Below are positions 1-8,680 of a stretch of DNA of 15,324 nucleotides, in pieces (the stretch's first letter is position 1; every line of letters begins with the position of its first letter). The notes under the pieces were generated by a model. That model was given only the letters and a program-made list of their open reading frames with translations. It searched no databases and was not told the origin of the DNA. Location: the NCBI GenBank assembly GCA_016713105.1, contig JADJPS010000022.1, positions 1 to 15,324 of the forward strand, read 5' to 3'. This DNA is from Devosia sp. GTDB lineage: Bacteria > Pseudomonadota > Alphaproteobacteria > Rhizobiales > Devosiaceae. Made by a program: the position numbers and the translations under genes.

Positions 1-314
1 AACGCCTGCCCTACGCCTTCCTTCCACTTGTCCGCCCACTCGACTTCGATGGCGTGGGTTGAACTGACGCAGTCGGCGCGACCCTGCCGTTCAAGGCGCA
101 CCTCCATCTCGAACCCGGCGCAGAGCAGGTTGCGGCAGGCTGCCTCGTTCAGGCGGTCGTCGCCGACGCTCAAGGTGGCCAAGGTCCACCGCCGGGACGA
201 CTCCGATGCCCGCGGCGTGCACCCCTTGGCGACTTGGTCGAGGTCGCCGAGACCAACCCGCAGCACGCGCTGGCGCTGCAGGCGACAGCGATCACAGAGC
301 GAGGCCTCGCTGTT
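1..314 (-). CDS. Partial hypothetical protein, possible PD-(D/E)XK nuclease-like core
   Basis: The minus strand is open from 314 to the left edge (about 104 codons); the C-terminus lies outside the window. The best-conserved-looking part is near the edge: residues reading EAACRNLLCAGFEMEVRLER, then GRADCV, then AIEVEWADKWKEGVGQA. The order E..., R-x-D-C, E-V-E-W, K-W, G-Q-A resembles hypothetical proteins with a restriction-endonuclease-like fold, which carry a D-x(n)-E-x-(E/K) core followed by a helix ending in GQA. The upstream part contains LCDRC, which could be half of a zinc ribbon. A TGA at 317-315 closes the frame; the true N-terminus may lie in another frame, for example from a GTG at 382, if a base is miscalled. 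No start with a good ribosome binding site was found. The fold assignment is inferred from pattern only. Confidence 0.5.
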
Positions 315-456
315 TCACAGTCGTCGGGGCGTTCGAGGAAATGCGGCGGTGGGATGCCGCTTGGTGTGAACAACCTGATCACACGGGTGTTGCGCGGCTT
401 GTGCCCGCCGCCGAAGTGATATCGTCGGGAGCCGATCGAGAGTACGCTCTGGCGGC

Positions 457-484
457 GGGAGCGTGGTGCTCCTCGGAAGGGAGC
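457..484 (+). promoter_or_regulatory. Possible alternative hairpins over the ribosome binding site of the Cys-rich gene
   Basis: GGGAGC occurs at 457-462 and again at 479-484, and GCTCC lies between them at 468-472. GCTCC can pair with either copy (loops of 5 and 7 bases). The right copy includes the GGGAG of the likely Shine-Dalgarno sequence for the ATG at 489. The two pairings exclude each other, so one would hide the ribosome binding site and the other would free it. The arms are short (5 bp), so this may be chance in GC-rich DNA. Confidence 0.25.
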
Positions 485-488
485 AGCC

Positions 489-1206
489 ATGTTGAGACTG
501 ACTTTGCGCCGTTCTAGCAACTGTCCTCGCCCTTAGGTTCTACAGCGAATGCAGCCCCGGTTTGGGCCGTGTGAAATCCGCCTGCGATGCCGCTGCAGAC
601 CTCTGCTATACCGTCTGTGCCCTGAAATTCACTAAAGACACCTTTAGTGCAAACCTGAGCTATGAATTGTGCATCGGCGGTTGTGCTGACAGTTGGTCTC
701 AGTGCACCGGTTTCCCTCACCCGCAGGCAAGTGGGTCGTCGCCCGGCCAGACGAACATGCCAGACGAGGGCGTGTTTGACCCGGGCAGCATCATTGACCG
801 GAGTGATCTCTTCGGCATCAGCCTGGTGAACAGTGCCAGGCTCGAAAGCGCCTGTAGCAAGGTTCCTAGTGCTCAGTATAGCAGTAGCGAACGCTTGCAT
901 GCAGGTGCCTTAACAAGACCTGTGCCGGGCCGCACGACGTGTCTCATTCTGTGCACCGAGGGAAAGTGTTTCGGAGGCATGCCCGACAAACCCACGAGCA
1001 GGCTCACTCTGATCGGCATCCTGCAAAACGGCGACAACGTCCATCGCGGCGGCACGGCTGAAGAGCCTGGCGGAGGCGACAACTCGGGCGGCGGAGAAGA
1101 GGAGCCAGAATGCGGCATTGGTGGTTGCGGCCCTATCCTCCAGGTTCTGTTGACGAAGTGCCTCACCCATAGACGGTTGGCGGCAACGAGCACGAAACCG
1201 ATGTAG
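489..1206 (+). CDS. Secreted cysteine-rich protein with twin CX3C pattern (one frameshift)
   Basis: I do not recognise this family. The start chosen is ATG 489, six bases after GGAAGGGAG. A single-base frame change at about 501-506 joins MLRLT to LCAVLATVLAL, giving a basic-then-hydrophobic N-terminus typical of a signal peptide; the frame then runs open to the TAG at 1204-1206. The mature N-terminal part has cysteines in the order C-x6-C-x3-C, 17 residues, C-x3-C-x6-C (around 584-706), which would fit a disulfide-locked helical hairpin. A second cysteine cluster (TTCLILCTEGKC) lies at about 937-970, followed by a Gly/Glu-rich linker and ECGIGGCG. Without the frameshift correction the gene would start at a TTG at 562 and lose the signal peptide. 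The last 60 residues may also contain frame errors. Function is unknown; export and disulfide bonding are inferred. Confidence 0.5.
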
Positions 1207-1480
1207 CTGTCGGCTGCCTTGTCGTATCAGTGGCCAGTCTGCGGCCGCTTGAGTATTGAGCTCGTCCACGGCGCCTTCGGCTTCCGCGCGCGATCTGTCG
1301 GAGGCCATCGCAATGATCCTTCGGGATTGGCTGATCGCGCATTGCTACCTTGAGCCAGGGCCGGCGAAGGACGATGCACACTGACCTGACAACAGGATCC
1401 GCACCATCACACTGGTTCTGAGTGTGCGGTTAGCGGGTGCGATGCCGCCGCGCCGGTGTTCAGGCAGGCGCCGTACACTA

Positions 1481-1802
1481 GGCTTTGTGGACGAAGTGGA
1501 TTCCCAAATCGGCTGATCGCTGATTCAGGGCTGTTCTTTGCGGAGAGCAGCCTTGGTTCGGGGATTGATGTCGGATGAGGAGTGGGCGTTCTTCGAGCCG
1601 TTCGTGATCGAGACGGGACCCAGGCGTGGACGGCGGCCTCGCAATCATCGGCTGGTGCTGGATGGGGCGTTCTGGATCGCCCGGACGGGGTCGACCTGGC
1701 GGGACCTGCACGACCACTTTGCAAGTGGGACAGCGTCTATCGCCAGTTCCGTCGCTGGACGTTGTCGGGGGTCTGGGACGTGATGCTGGAGGCGCTGAAC
1801 GA
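1481..1802 (+). mobile_element. Truncated IS5-superfamily insertion sequence (left end only)
   Basis: The left end is placed at GGCTTTGTGG (1481), directly after CTA at 1478-1480. IS5-superfamily elements often begin with GGCTTTGT-like termini and duplicate short CTA/YTAR targets. The transposase start follows within about 90 bases. No right end is present: the transposase coding sequence passes at about 1800 into a solute-binding protein fragment. A complete element of this type is roughly 0.8-0.9 kb, so well over half is missing. The terminal repeat cannot be confirmed because its partner is absent. Confidence 0.55.
1538..1802 (+). pseudogene. IS5-superfamily (IS427-like) transposase, N-terminal fragment
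   Basis: Residues such as MSDEEWAFFEPFVIE, GRRPRNHRLVLDGAFWIART, TWRDLHDHF and, after a frame change, KWDSVYRQFRRWTLSGVWDV match the N-terminal DUF4096-type region of IS427-group transposases. Starts are available at TTG 1538 and ATG 1568. A missing G at about 1726 (TTTGCAAG where TTTGGCAAG would keep frame) splits the reading frame. The sequence continues only to about ALNETG; the DDE catalytic domain that should follow, including its first Asp, is absent. This copy cannot encode an active transposase. Confidence 0.75.
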
Positions 1803-1989
1803 GACCGGCCAGGGGCAGCTGCCCGAGCTGCCGTTCCCGGTGCGCCCGCTGCAGACCGGCATCGGCACGCGGGCGGAGAACACCTATCTCAACCAGCTGC
1901 TCGGCGATGCCATCACCGAGCTCCAGGCGGATGGCACCATCCAGTCGCTGATGGAGCAGCACCTGCTGAAGCCGCCGGGCAGCGACTGA
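1803..1989 (+). pseudogene. C-terminal fragment of a family 3 (amino-acid-type) solute-binding protein
   Basis: Downstream of the transposase fragment, in the same frame, the protein changes to RPLQTGIGTRAENTYLN, then AITELQADGTIQSLMEQHLL, ending in a TGA at 1987-1989. The G-I-(x)-R-x-x-N and AI-x-EL-x-x-DGT pattern is the usual C-terminal end of family 3 periplasmic binding proteins for amino acids and similar polar solutes. About 60 residues remain of an expected 250-280, and there is no signal peptide. The missing part was probably lost in the same event that removed the right side of the IS. The next gene starts 22 bases later, so the intact gene probably shared a transcript with it. Confidence 0.6.
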
Positions 1990-2011
1990 CCACCCGAGGA
2001 TCGGTGCCGCC

Positions 2012-2592
2012 ATGTTCGACCTCAGCCTGACGCAATTGCTGTTCCGACTGGTCGCCCTGGTGCTGATCGTCGGGGTTCATGGCTATGCCATGGCGGCTAT
2101 CGCCCAGGCGTTGGGCGACCCCGGCCCGCGCCAGGACGGCCGGCTGACCCTGAACCCGTTCGTGCACCTCGATGTCCTCGGCCTGGTCTCCGGAGTCCTG
2201 GCACGCTGCGGCTGGATTACCTGGATGCCGGTCGAGTACCGCCGCCCTGCGCCTCGGTCTTGCGGGCGTTCCTGGTCCTCGTCGTCGGCAGCCTCGTCGT
2301 GCCGCTGCTCGCGGCCGGCATGCTGCAGTTCGCCAGGGGGCCGATCATCGCCTGGTTCCCCCCCGGCACTGCGCTGCAGGCGAGCAACGCCATCGGCTAT
2401 GTCCTCGATGTCTCCGTCTGGTATGCGGTTGCCAACCTGCTCCCCGTTCCTCCGCTCTCGGGCGGGCACGTTCTGCTTGCCCTGGTACCGGCGCTCGAGC
2501 CCCGGCTGCGCACCCTGTTGCCCTGGTCGCGGATCGGGCTCGCGGTCGCCTTTGTGCTGGGCGCACCTTACCTGCCGCGCCTGCTGGCATAG
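2012..2592 (+). CDS. M50-like (site-2 protease family) membrane protein, probably catalytically inactive
   Basis: An ATG at 2012 follows CGAGGA by eight bases. The protein has about 190 residues with several hydrophobic segments: LLFRLVALVLIVGVHGYAMA near the N-terminus, FLVLVVGSLVVPLLAAGM, and AIGYVLDVSVWYAVANLL. Two landmarks identify the family: LGDPGPRQDGRLTLNPFVHL after the first helix, and ANLLPVPPLSGGHVLLAL near the end, the position of the family's N-x-x-P-x-P-P-L-D-G motif. The zinc motif HExxH is replaced by HGYAM, losing the catalytic Glu and second His, and the Asp of the second motif is Ser. The frame is broken twice at about 2235-2265, where PVEYR must be joined to LRLGLAG and then RAFLVLVV. 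Small single-base errors do not explain the motif losses. It may act as a pseudoprotease; its partner is unknown. Confidence 0.65.
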
Positions 2593-2666
2593 GCTGGGCC
2601 TATCGAGCGGTTTGGCCGGAGACCAGCAGAGCGCGCCTTACCTGCCGCGGGCGCTGTGCTACTGAA

Positions 2667-2685
2667 CCTGTCTGAACCAGACAGG
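2667..2685 (+). promoter_or_regulatory. 8-bp inverted repeat upstream of the LysR gene
   Basis: CCTGTCTG (2667-2674) and CAGACAGG (2678-2685) are perfect inverted repeats around AAC. The site ends 11 bases before the LysR ATG at 2697. As DNA it is a compact 19-bp palindrome that could be an operator, for example for a TetR-type repressor. As RNA it would be a tight hairpin just ahead of the ribosome binding site. There is no T-run after it, so a terminator for the preceding gene is less likely. Confidence 0.4.
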
Positions 2686-2696
2686 GCGTGAGGGCA

Positions 2697-3750
2697 ATGA
2701 GCGAACCGCAGTCCGGCCCGGCTGACGACGTACCGGCCAAGAACACCGCCACCTACTCCGAGATCACGCTTCAGCAGTTGCGAGTGCTCTGGGCCGTGTG
2801 GCATGCGAAGACGGTCAGCAAGGCAGCCAAGCTGCTCAACCTGTCGCAACCCACCATCTCTCAGCACCTGGCCAAGCTGGAAGCGCTGGTTGGCGTGCGG
2901 CTGTTCGATCGCCGGATGGCGCGGATGGTCCCGACAACCGAGGGCATGACGCTTGTCCAGCACGCGCTCCGGGTCCTGCGCGAGATGCAGCGCCTCGAGG
3001 AGGGGCTGGCAGGGGGCGCGGGCTGGACGCGGACCCTGAGGATCGCCGGCATCGGATCGATGGTGCGGCTATTGCTGCCGCCCGCCCTCCATGAGGTGCA
3101 GGCAGCGATGCCGGAACTGGCCTTTGACATTCACGAGGGCTCGCCCGCCGACGTGGTCGAGATGCTCGATGCGCGGCGGGTGGCCGTAGGTCTGGTCGCC
3201 GCCACCGCCCTCGACGGTTCCGGCGCGGGCCTGCTGCAGGTGCCGCTGATGAATGATCCCTACGTCCTCGTCGTGCCCCAGGCCCTTGAACTGGACGGAG
3301 TTGCAGCTTTGGCCGACCTTGCACCGGAGCAGCGGCAGATGCTGTCGCGCTCGGTGCGCTTCGTGTTCGGCTCGCGCAGAGATACGCGAATGGAGAACTG
3401 GTACCGTTCGCGCTCCCTGGGGCAACGGGTCGTTGCCGAGTGCCGCAGCTTCGAGGCGGCGGTCGCCCTCGTCGGCGCCGGCCTCGGCATCTGTCTTTGC
3501 GCCGGCAATGTCCAGCGGATCGGACGGCAACAGGCTGAGCGGCGTCCGTTTGTATGCGACCGAGCTCGCGGCCGAGCGCCCGCTGGTTGCGGTGTTTCTC
3601 GAGGAGCATCGGCACGATCCGGCGATCACGGCGCTGGTCGAGGCGCTCAGGGTCGTTGGGACGCGCTGCCGCCATCTCGCGGTCGGCGCGGTGCCGCCCT
3701 TCCTGAGTGCGGCGGCCGGTGGTCACTCGATGAGCGCGACAACCCCGTAG
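2697..3750 (+). CDS. LysR-family transcriptional regulator (one frameshift)
   Basis: This is a DNA-binding regulator of about 350 residues. The start is ATG 2697 with GAGGG just upstream; an in-frame GTG lies at 2688. The N-terminal helix-turn-helix is clear: ITLQQLRVLWAVW, TVSKAAKLLNLSQPTISQHL, AKLEALVGVRLFDRR, PTTEGMTLVQHA. The effector domain follows (LRIAGIGSMVRLLLPPALHE, AFDIHEGSPADVVEMLDARR, VALVGAGLGICL). At about 3497 one base is missing; the C-terminus continues in another frame as GVRLYATELAAERPLVAVF and EEHRHDPAITALVEALR to the TAG at 3748-3750. The gene is tail-to-tail with the minus-strand binding protein and overlaps it by 28 bp. Its target is not visible; the adjacent minus-strand operon is an obvious candidate, although LysR genes are more usually divergent from their targets. 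Confidence 0.85.
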
Positions 3751-4558
3751 CGATCGGCCAGCGCCGCGATGAAGCCGTCCCTCCGCATGTCGGCGAGGAT
3801 GGTGACGATCCGCTCCTTCAGCGTCAGGTCGCCCTTCCACAGCCCCAGGCTCACCGGGAAGACCCCGTCCCCGGTGTCGAGTGCGCGGAAGACCCAGCCT
3901 TGATCTGCAGCGAGCTGGCCCAACATCAGGGCCTCGCTGACGCCGGCATCGAGCCGGCCCGAGGCCAGACCCTCGACCAGTTCCGCGCGCGTTCCGACGA
4001 TGACGGTCGCAGCGCCGGCAGTGCGCAGAAACCGGCTGAGACTGATGCGATCGAGGCCGGCAGGCCCGGCAAGGAAGGCGACGGCCTTGCCGTTGAGGTC
4101 GGCCACAGGTGTCGTGCTGATCAGGGCCCAGCCCGTCTCGAGGTGCGGCGGCGTGGTATCGAGGAAGGAACGGGTGATCTCGGAACTGACCACGCCACCA
4201 GCGAGGACCTGGCACTGTGCACGGGTGATCCTCCAGCTGCGAGGGTTGAAGTCCCGCGTCATGGCCGCGTTGCTCTGGATGGTCAGGCCCACCCCCATCC
4301 GCCGGGCGACCTCCCCGGCCAGTTCCACGTCGAATCCGGGAGCCTGCGCGTCGCCTGTCACCAGCGGCGGGTACTCAGGCGGCATGCACACCGTGAGCCG
4401 TCCGATCCGCCGCACTTCGCTCAGCGAGGTATCGGCCTCCAGCAGATACACCGACCCCATGATGGCGAGCATCAGGGCCACCACGCCGAGGTCGCCCCAT
4501 GCGCGGGGCGGCCGGTGCGGGCCAGCCCCGGGGGCATGGTGTCCTTTGGCCTGCGCAT
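3723..4558 (-). CDS. Periplasmic solute-binding protein (family 3) of an ABC-2-linked system
   Basis: The start chosen is ATG 4558, one base after the permease stop and six bases after AGGAAGG. The N-terminus changes frame at about 4485-4505 (one G short in a G run) and enters VVALMLAIMGSVYLL, a signal peptide or anchor helix. The body reads RLTVCMPPEYPPLV, GFDVELAGEVARRMGVGL, DFNPRSWRITRAQCQVLAGG, FLDTTPPHLETGWALI, then GRLDAGVSEALMLGQL and LTLKERIVTILADMRRDGF. This is the two-lobed binding-protein fold, about 275 residues. It is the last gene of the minus-strand operon. Binding proteins downstream of an ABC-2 transporter are known in PQQ/alcohol dehydrogenase clusters (TIGR03871-type, related to MxaJ). 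The ligand cannot be read from the sequence. Confidence 0.8.
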
Positions 4559-4559
4559 C

Positions 4560-5367
4560 TCAAGCCTTCCTGAAGTCCCAAAGCGCCACGGCAAAGAACA
4601 ACACGGCCATACCGGCAATCACGGCATTGCCCATCCAGGCATCGAACTGATGGAAGGCGATGAAGCTGCCGCGCAGGGCGTCGACCGCATAGGTCAGGGG
4701 TTGATCTCGATCACGATGACCAGCCATTCCGGGTAGACCACCACCGTCTGTGCCCTGGTCAGCGCCGGATCGAGCGGGAAGATCGAACTCGAGGTGAAGT
4801 AGAGCGGCAGGATGACGGCGTTCGAAAACACGCCGAACCCCTCGAAGCTGCGGATCCGGTTTGCGATGATGATCCCGAACGAGGTGAGGCCGAACGCCAG
4901 CACGAACATCTGCGCCAGCCCCGCCAGGAGGTCGGTCATCGAGAACGCGACGCCGACGAAACGCGCCAGCACCAGCACCAGGGATCCGTGCAGCATGGCA
5001 TCGTCGCGCCACCAAGCACCTTGCCCAGCAGGAACCGCGCTGCGCGGCAGGGGCGAGACCAGCACTTCGCGCAGGAAGCCGAACTGGCGGTCCCAGATCA
5101 CCGAAACAGCCGTCTGCACCGAGGTGTAGAGGATGTTCAGCATCACGATCGCGGGGAAGATGAACTGCAGGTAGGTGTAGGGCACGACAAAGCGCACCTC
5201 CGCGAACACCTCGCCCCGGAAATACGGATTGAGGCCGATGCCCATCACCAGCACCCACAGCAACGGGCGGCTGAGGCCGCCGATCAACTGGCCGCGGTCG
5301 CGCAGCGCGCGTTTCACTTCGCGCAGCCAGATCGCATAGATTCCCTGAGGATGCCGATCGCGTTCAT
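4560..5367 (-). CDS. ABC-2 type transporter permease (frameshifted)
   Basis: This inner-membrane subunit of about 265 residues has six predicted hydrophobic segments: GLSRPLLWVLVMGIG, FIFPAIVMLNILY, SLVLVLARFVGVAFSM, MFVLAFGLTSFGIIIA, AVILPLYFTSSSIFPLDP and AVIAGMAVLFFAVALW. The landmark VIWDRQFGFLREVLVSPLPR between segments two and three is typical of DrrB-like and PedC-like ABC-2 permeases, as is NPLTYAVDALRG near the end. ATG 5367 overlaps the ATPase stop as ATGA, indicating translational coupling. Frame changes occur at about 5348 (one G short before GIYAIWLREVKRAL), a compensating pair at about 5033 and 5000, and at about 4700 (one C short in AACCCCTG). The transported substrate is unknown. 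Confidence 0.8.
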
Positions 5368-6353
5368 CGCGTGTGTTCGCCACCGGACTTGGCGAACGAG
5401 AGGGTTCGTTCGCGATCGTTGCTGGCCTGGTCGCGCAGGTCATCCCCGGTCAGCGAGATGAAGACGCTCTCGAGACTTGGGGTGACAAAGGAAAGCTGCC
5501 GGTTCGCTGGCCAAAACGCGCCATCAGCTGGTCCGAGAAGTCTGGACCCACCGCCGGGATGACCAGAATATTGGGGTCGCGCTCGGTCGCATCCGGGTAG
5601 GCGGCAAGCAGGTCCACGGCAGCCTGCGGATCGCGGGGGACGACCTTGACCAGTTCGCTTCCGAACTGCTGCTTCAGCTTGTCCGGCGTGCCACTCGCGA
5701 GCACCCTGCCATGGTCGATGATGCAGACCGTGTCGCACTCCTCGACTTCCTCGATGTAGTGGGTCGTCACCACCACGGTGAGTTCGCGCTTGCGGCGCAG
5801 CTGTTCGAGATAGGCCCACATGCGCTGTCGCGTCTGGGCGTCGAGGCCGACCGTGGGTTCGTCGAGGAACAGGATCCGGGGTTATGGAGCAGCGCTCGTG
5901 CAATCTCGAGGCGTCGCTTCATGCCGGCCGAGAAGGTGCGAACCAGCGCGTGCCGCCAGTCGGTCAGCTCAACCAGGTCCAGCAGGTCGGTAATGCCCCG
6001 CCGCACTGTCGACGGTGGCATGCCGTAGACCAGGCCGTGGAACTCGAGGTTCTCGGCCGCCGACAGCCGGTCGTCGAGGCTCGGCTCCTGGAACACCACA
6101 CCGATCTGGCTCCGGCGCGCAGCGATGCCTGACGACATCGTAGCCGGCAATGGTGGCCGTGCCGGAGTCGGGCGGCAGCAGGGTGCACAGGATGTTGAGC
6201 AAGCTGGTCTTGCCCGCTCCGTTCGGCCCGAGCAATGCGAACAGGCTGTTTTCGGGGGACCTTGAGGCTGACCCCGTCGAGCGCCAGCTTGCGTCCGTAC
6301 CGCTTGCTCAGGTTCTCGACCTTGATGACATAGGGATCGGGATCGGTGTTCAT
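5364..6353 (-). CDS. ABC-2 transporter ATP-binding protein, DrrA-like (frameshifted)
   Basis: This is the cytoplasmic ATPase driving the adjacent permease, about 330 residues when frames are joined. It starts at ATG 6353, four bases after the DUF58 stop. Motifs in order: VIKVENLSKRYGRKLALDGV; Walker A LGPNGAGKTSLLN; Q-loop VFQEPSLDDRLSAAENLEF; signature TFSAGMKRRLEIARALL; Walker B ILFLDEPTVGLDAQTRQR; H-loop VTTHYIEEVEECD. The C-terminal extension ends with FVTPSLESVFISLTGDDLRD, the TPSLE-x-VF-x-x-LTG tail of DrrA-type efflux ATPases. Frames break in G/C runs at about 6255, 6115-6125 (two), 5880 and 5510. All motif residues are present. Its order before an ABC-2 permease and a binding protein matches PQQ-associated transporters (TIGR03864 group), although these have shorter ATPases, so that match is tentative. 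Confidence 0.85.
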
Positions 6354-6357
6354 GTGA

Positions 6358-7235
6358 TCACCCGGTTCGCCGGAACTCGTGGAGAAAAACCTGCTCGAGA
6401 CCGGTCGTCGTGCTGAAGCAGTGGTAGCGGCCGAAGCGCCGCCGGACCGCGCTCCGGATCGTGTCCTGCCAGCGGCCGAACATGTCGCGATAGGATGTGC
6501 GGGTGGCCTCATCGAGGGTGATCTCGATCTCGGCCCCGGTCTCCGCGTCGACAAGATAGACCGGGCCGCTCCCGACCAGGGCCGGGTCCAGCTCGTCGGG
6601 CGAGGCGACGTGCACCGCGAGGATCTCGAGATCCCGGGCGCCGCCGGCCTTGCGCAGCACGTCGTCTATGCCCTCGAAAAGGAAGTCACTGATGACGATG
6701 ACCAGGCTGCGCCGGCGCGCGTGCGGCAGGGGCCTTGACCAGTCCTCGGCGAACGAGGTGCGCCCCTCGGGCCGGAACTGCCGGAACCAGTCGAACAGTT
6801 GCGGCGCCCGCGACGTGCCCTGGACACGGGCGAATAGTGCAGCCGTCCGCCTGCGGAATACGCATCCCTGCACCAGATCGCCGCCCGCAAGTCCGACGAA
6901 GGCGAGGGTGCGCGCGAGGTCAGGGCGAATCCGAAGCTTGTCCGGCTCGCCATGTGCCATGGAGAGCGTGGCATCGAGCACGACGAGGATCGGCAACTGC
7001 CGGTCAACCGAGTACTGCCGGATATAGGGTTGTCCGAGCCGGGCCAGGACTCTCGCATCGACGTGCCGGACATCGTCGCCGCTGGCGTAGGGGCGATGGT
7101 CGGCGAACTCCATGCCGGCGCCCCTTGTCGGAGCTGCGCCGCTCGCCGGTGCCGACCGAGGACGCGCATGACCGGCGAGGAAGCGGGATGTCGCAAGTCG
7201 CTCCAGCAGGACCGGCGAAGGCGAGGCGGGTTCGG

Positions 7236-7239
<4 letters not shown>
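6358..7239 (-). CDS. DUF58 domain protein (VWA-like), MoxR partner
   Basis: This is one of the few unbroken genes. I place the start at GTG 7239: it overlaps the MoxR stop as GTGA and follows AAGGGGGG by about five bases. An upstream in-frame ATG at 7257 would place the start inside the ribosome binding site. The 293-residue product has the DUF58 block FADHRPYASGDDVRHVDARV followed by LARLGQPYIRQYSVDRQLPI. A VWA-like domain follows, with a MIDAS-like DATLSM in place of the usual D-x-S-x-S, then SLVIVISDFLFEGIDDVL. It has no membrane helix. Proteins of this family are encoded directly after MoxR and are thought to be its substrate adaptors; MxaS of methanol dehydrogenase clusters is an example. 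Confidence 0.85.
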
Positions 7240-8274
<1,035 letters not shown>

Positions 8275-8680
8275 CTTGCCGACCGCGATGACCGTGATCC
8301 GTTCGATGTCGGGAGCACGACGGCTCAGCAGGCGCCGCGCGCCATCGATGCCGGCCTCGAGGCGGGGCTGAGCCTCGGTACCTGCAATGGTGCGGTCGAC
8401 CACCACGATCCAGTGCTCGCGCTGTGTCGAACCGCCGAGGATCGGCTGCGCCAGGGCGAGGGCGCCGAGCAGCACAATCGCCACCTGCAGCGCCAGCAGG
8501 ACGCTCGGTCGCGGCCATTGCAGCCGTGGGCTGGTCGAGCTGGCCGCGGCCGCAATCTGCTGCCAGATCAACACACTGGGCACAGTCCGCGAGGACCTTC
8601 GGCGCATGTGCATCAAACGACAGCCAGGGCAAGCGCCCCACCGCCAGGAAGGCCGGTACGAGGAGCCCGAACGTACTCAA
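8275..8680 (-). CDS. BatA-like protein with N-terminal membrane region and partial VWA domain, running into MoxR
   Basis: A TTG at 8680 overlaps the previous gene's stop as TTGA. The N-terminus STFGLLVPAFLAVG continues, after a G-run contraction at about 8652 and another frame change near 8620, as ALALAVV and MHMRRRSSRTVPSVLIWQQI. This is the RRR...VPS-(x)-LIW block of the aerotolerance/BatA N-terminal domain. A second helix ends in VLLGALALAQPILGG. A VWA domain then begins (HWIVVVDRTIAGT, RLEAGIDGARRLL, ERITVIAVG), but the expected MIDAS D-x-S-x-S reads DRTIAG. Instead of a further several hundred residues, the frame passes without a stop into the MoxR N-terminus. A large deletion, real or from assembly, is the simplest reading. 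The boundary at 8275 is arbitrary; VWA similarity could extend to about 8190. Confidence 0.6.

Noticed and set aside
170..520. Minus-strand frame of 116 codons over the start of the Cys-rich gene
   Set aside because: Arg/Pro-rich composition typical of GC-rich shadow frames, no ribosome binding site, and it covers the signal-peptide region of the plus-strand gene.
514..900. Minus-strand frame of 128 codons opposite the Cys-rich gene
   Set aside because: The plus strand has a ribosome binding site, a signal peptide and regular Cys spacing; the minus frame shows none of these, although it cannot be fully excluded.
910..1381. Minus-strand frames across 910-1381
   Set aside because: No start signal, no motif, mostly Arg/Ser/Ala; no better than chance. 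The stretch 1207-1480 is left unannotated.
2566..2649. 14-base direct repeat CCTTACCTGCCGCG at 2566-2579 and 2636-2649
   Set aside because: Single pair, coding for the end of the M50-like protein in the first copy, with no attachment-site or repeat-family context; likely coincidence or a small local duplication.
2836..4215. Very long minus-strand frame (459 codons) across the LysR gene
   Set aside because: Arg/Pro/Ala-rich shadow of the LysR and binding-protein genes; both true frames carry clear family motifs.
3530..4736. Apparent 682-residue plus-strand protein continuing from LysR through the binding-protein and permease genes
   Set aside because: Created by the frameshift at about 3497; beyond it the frame is antisense to the binding protein and has no domain.
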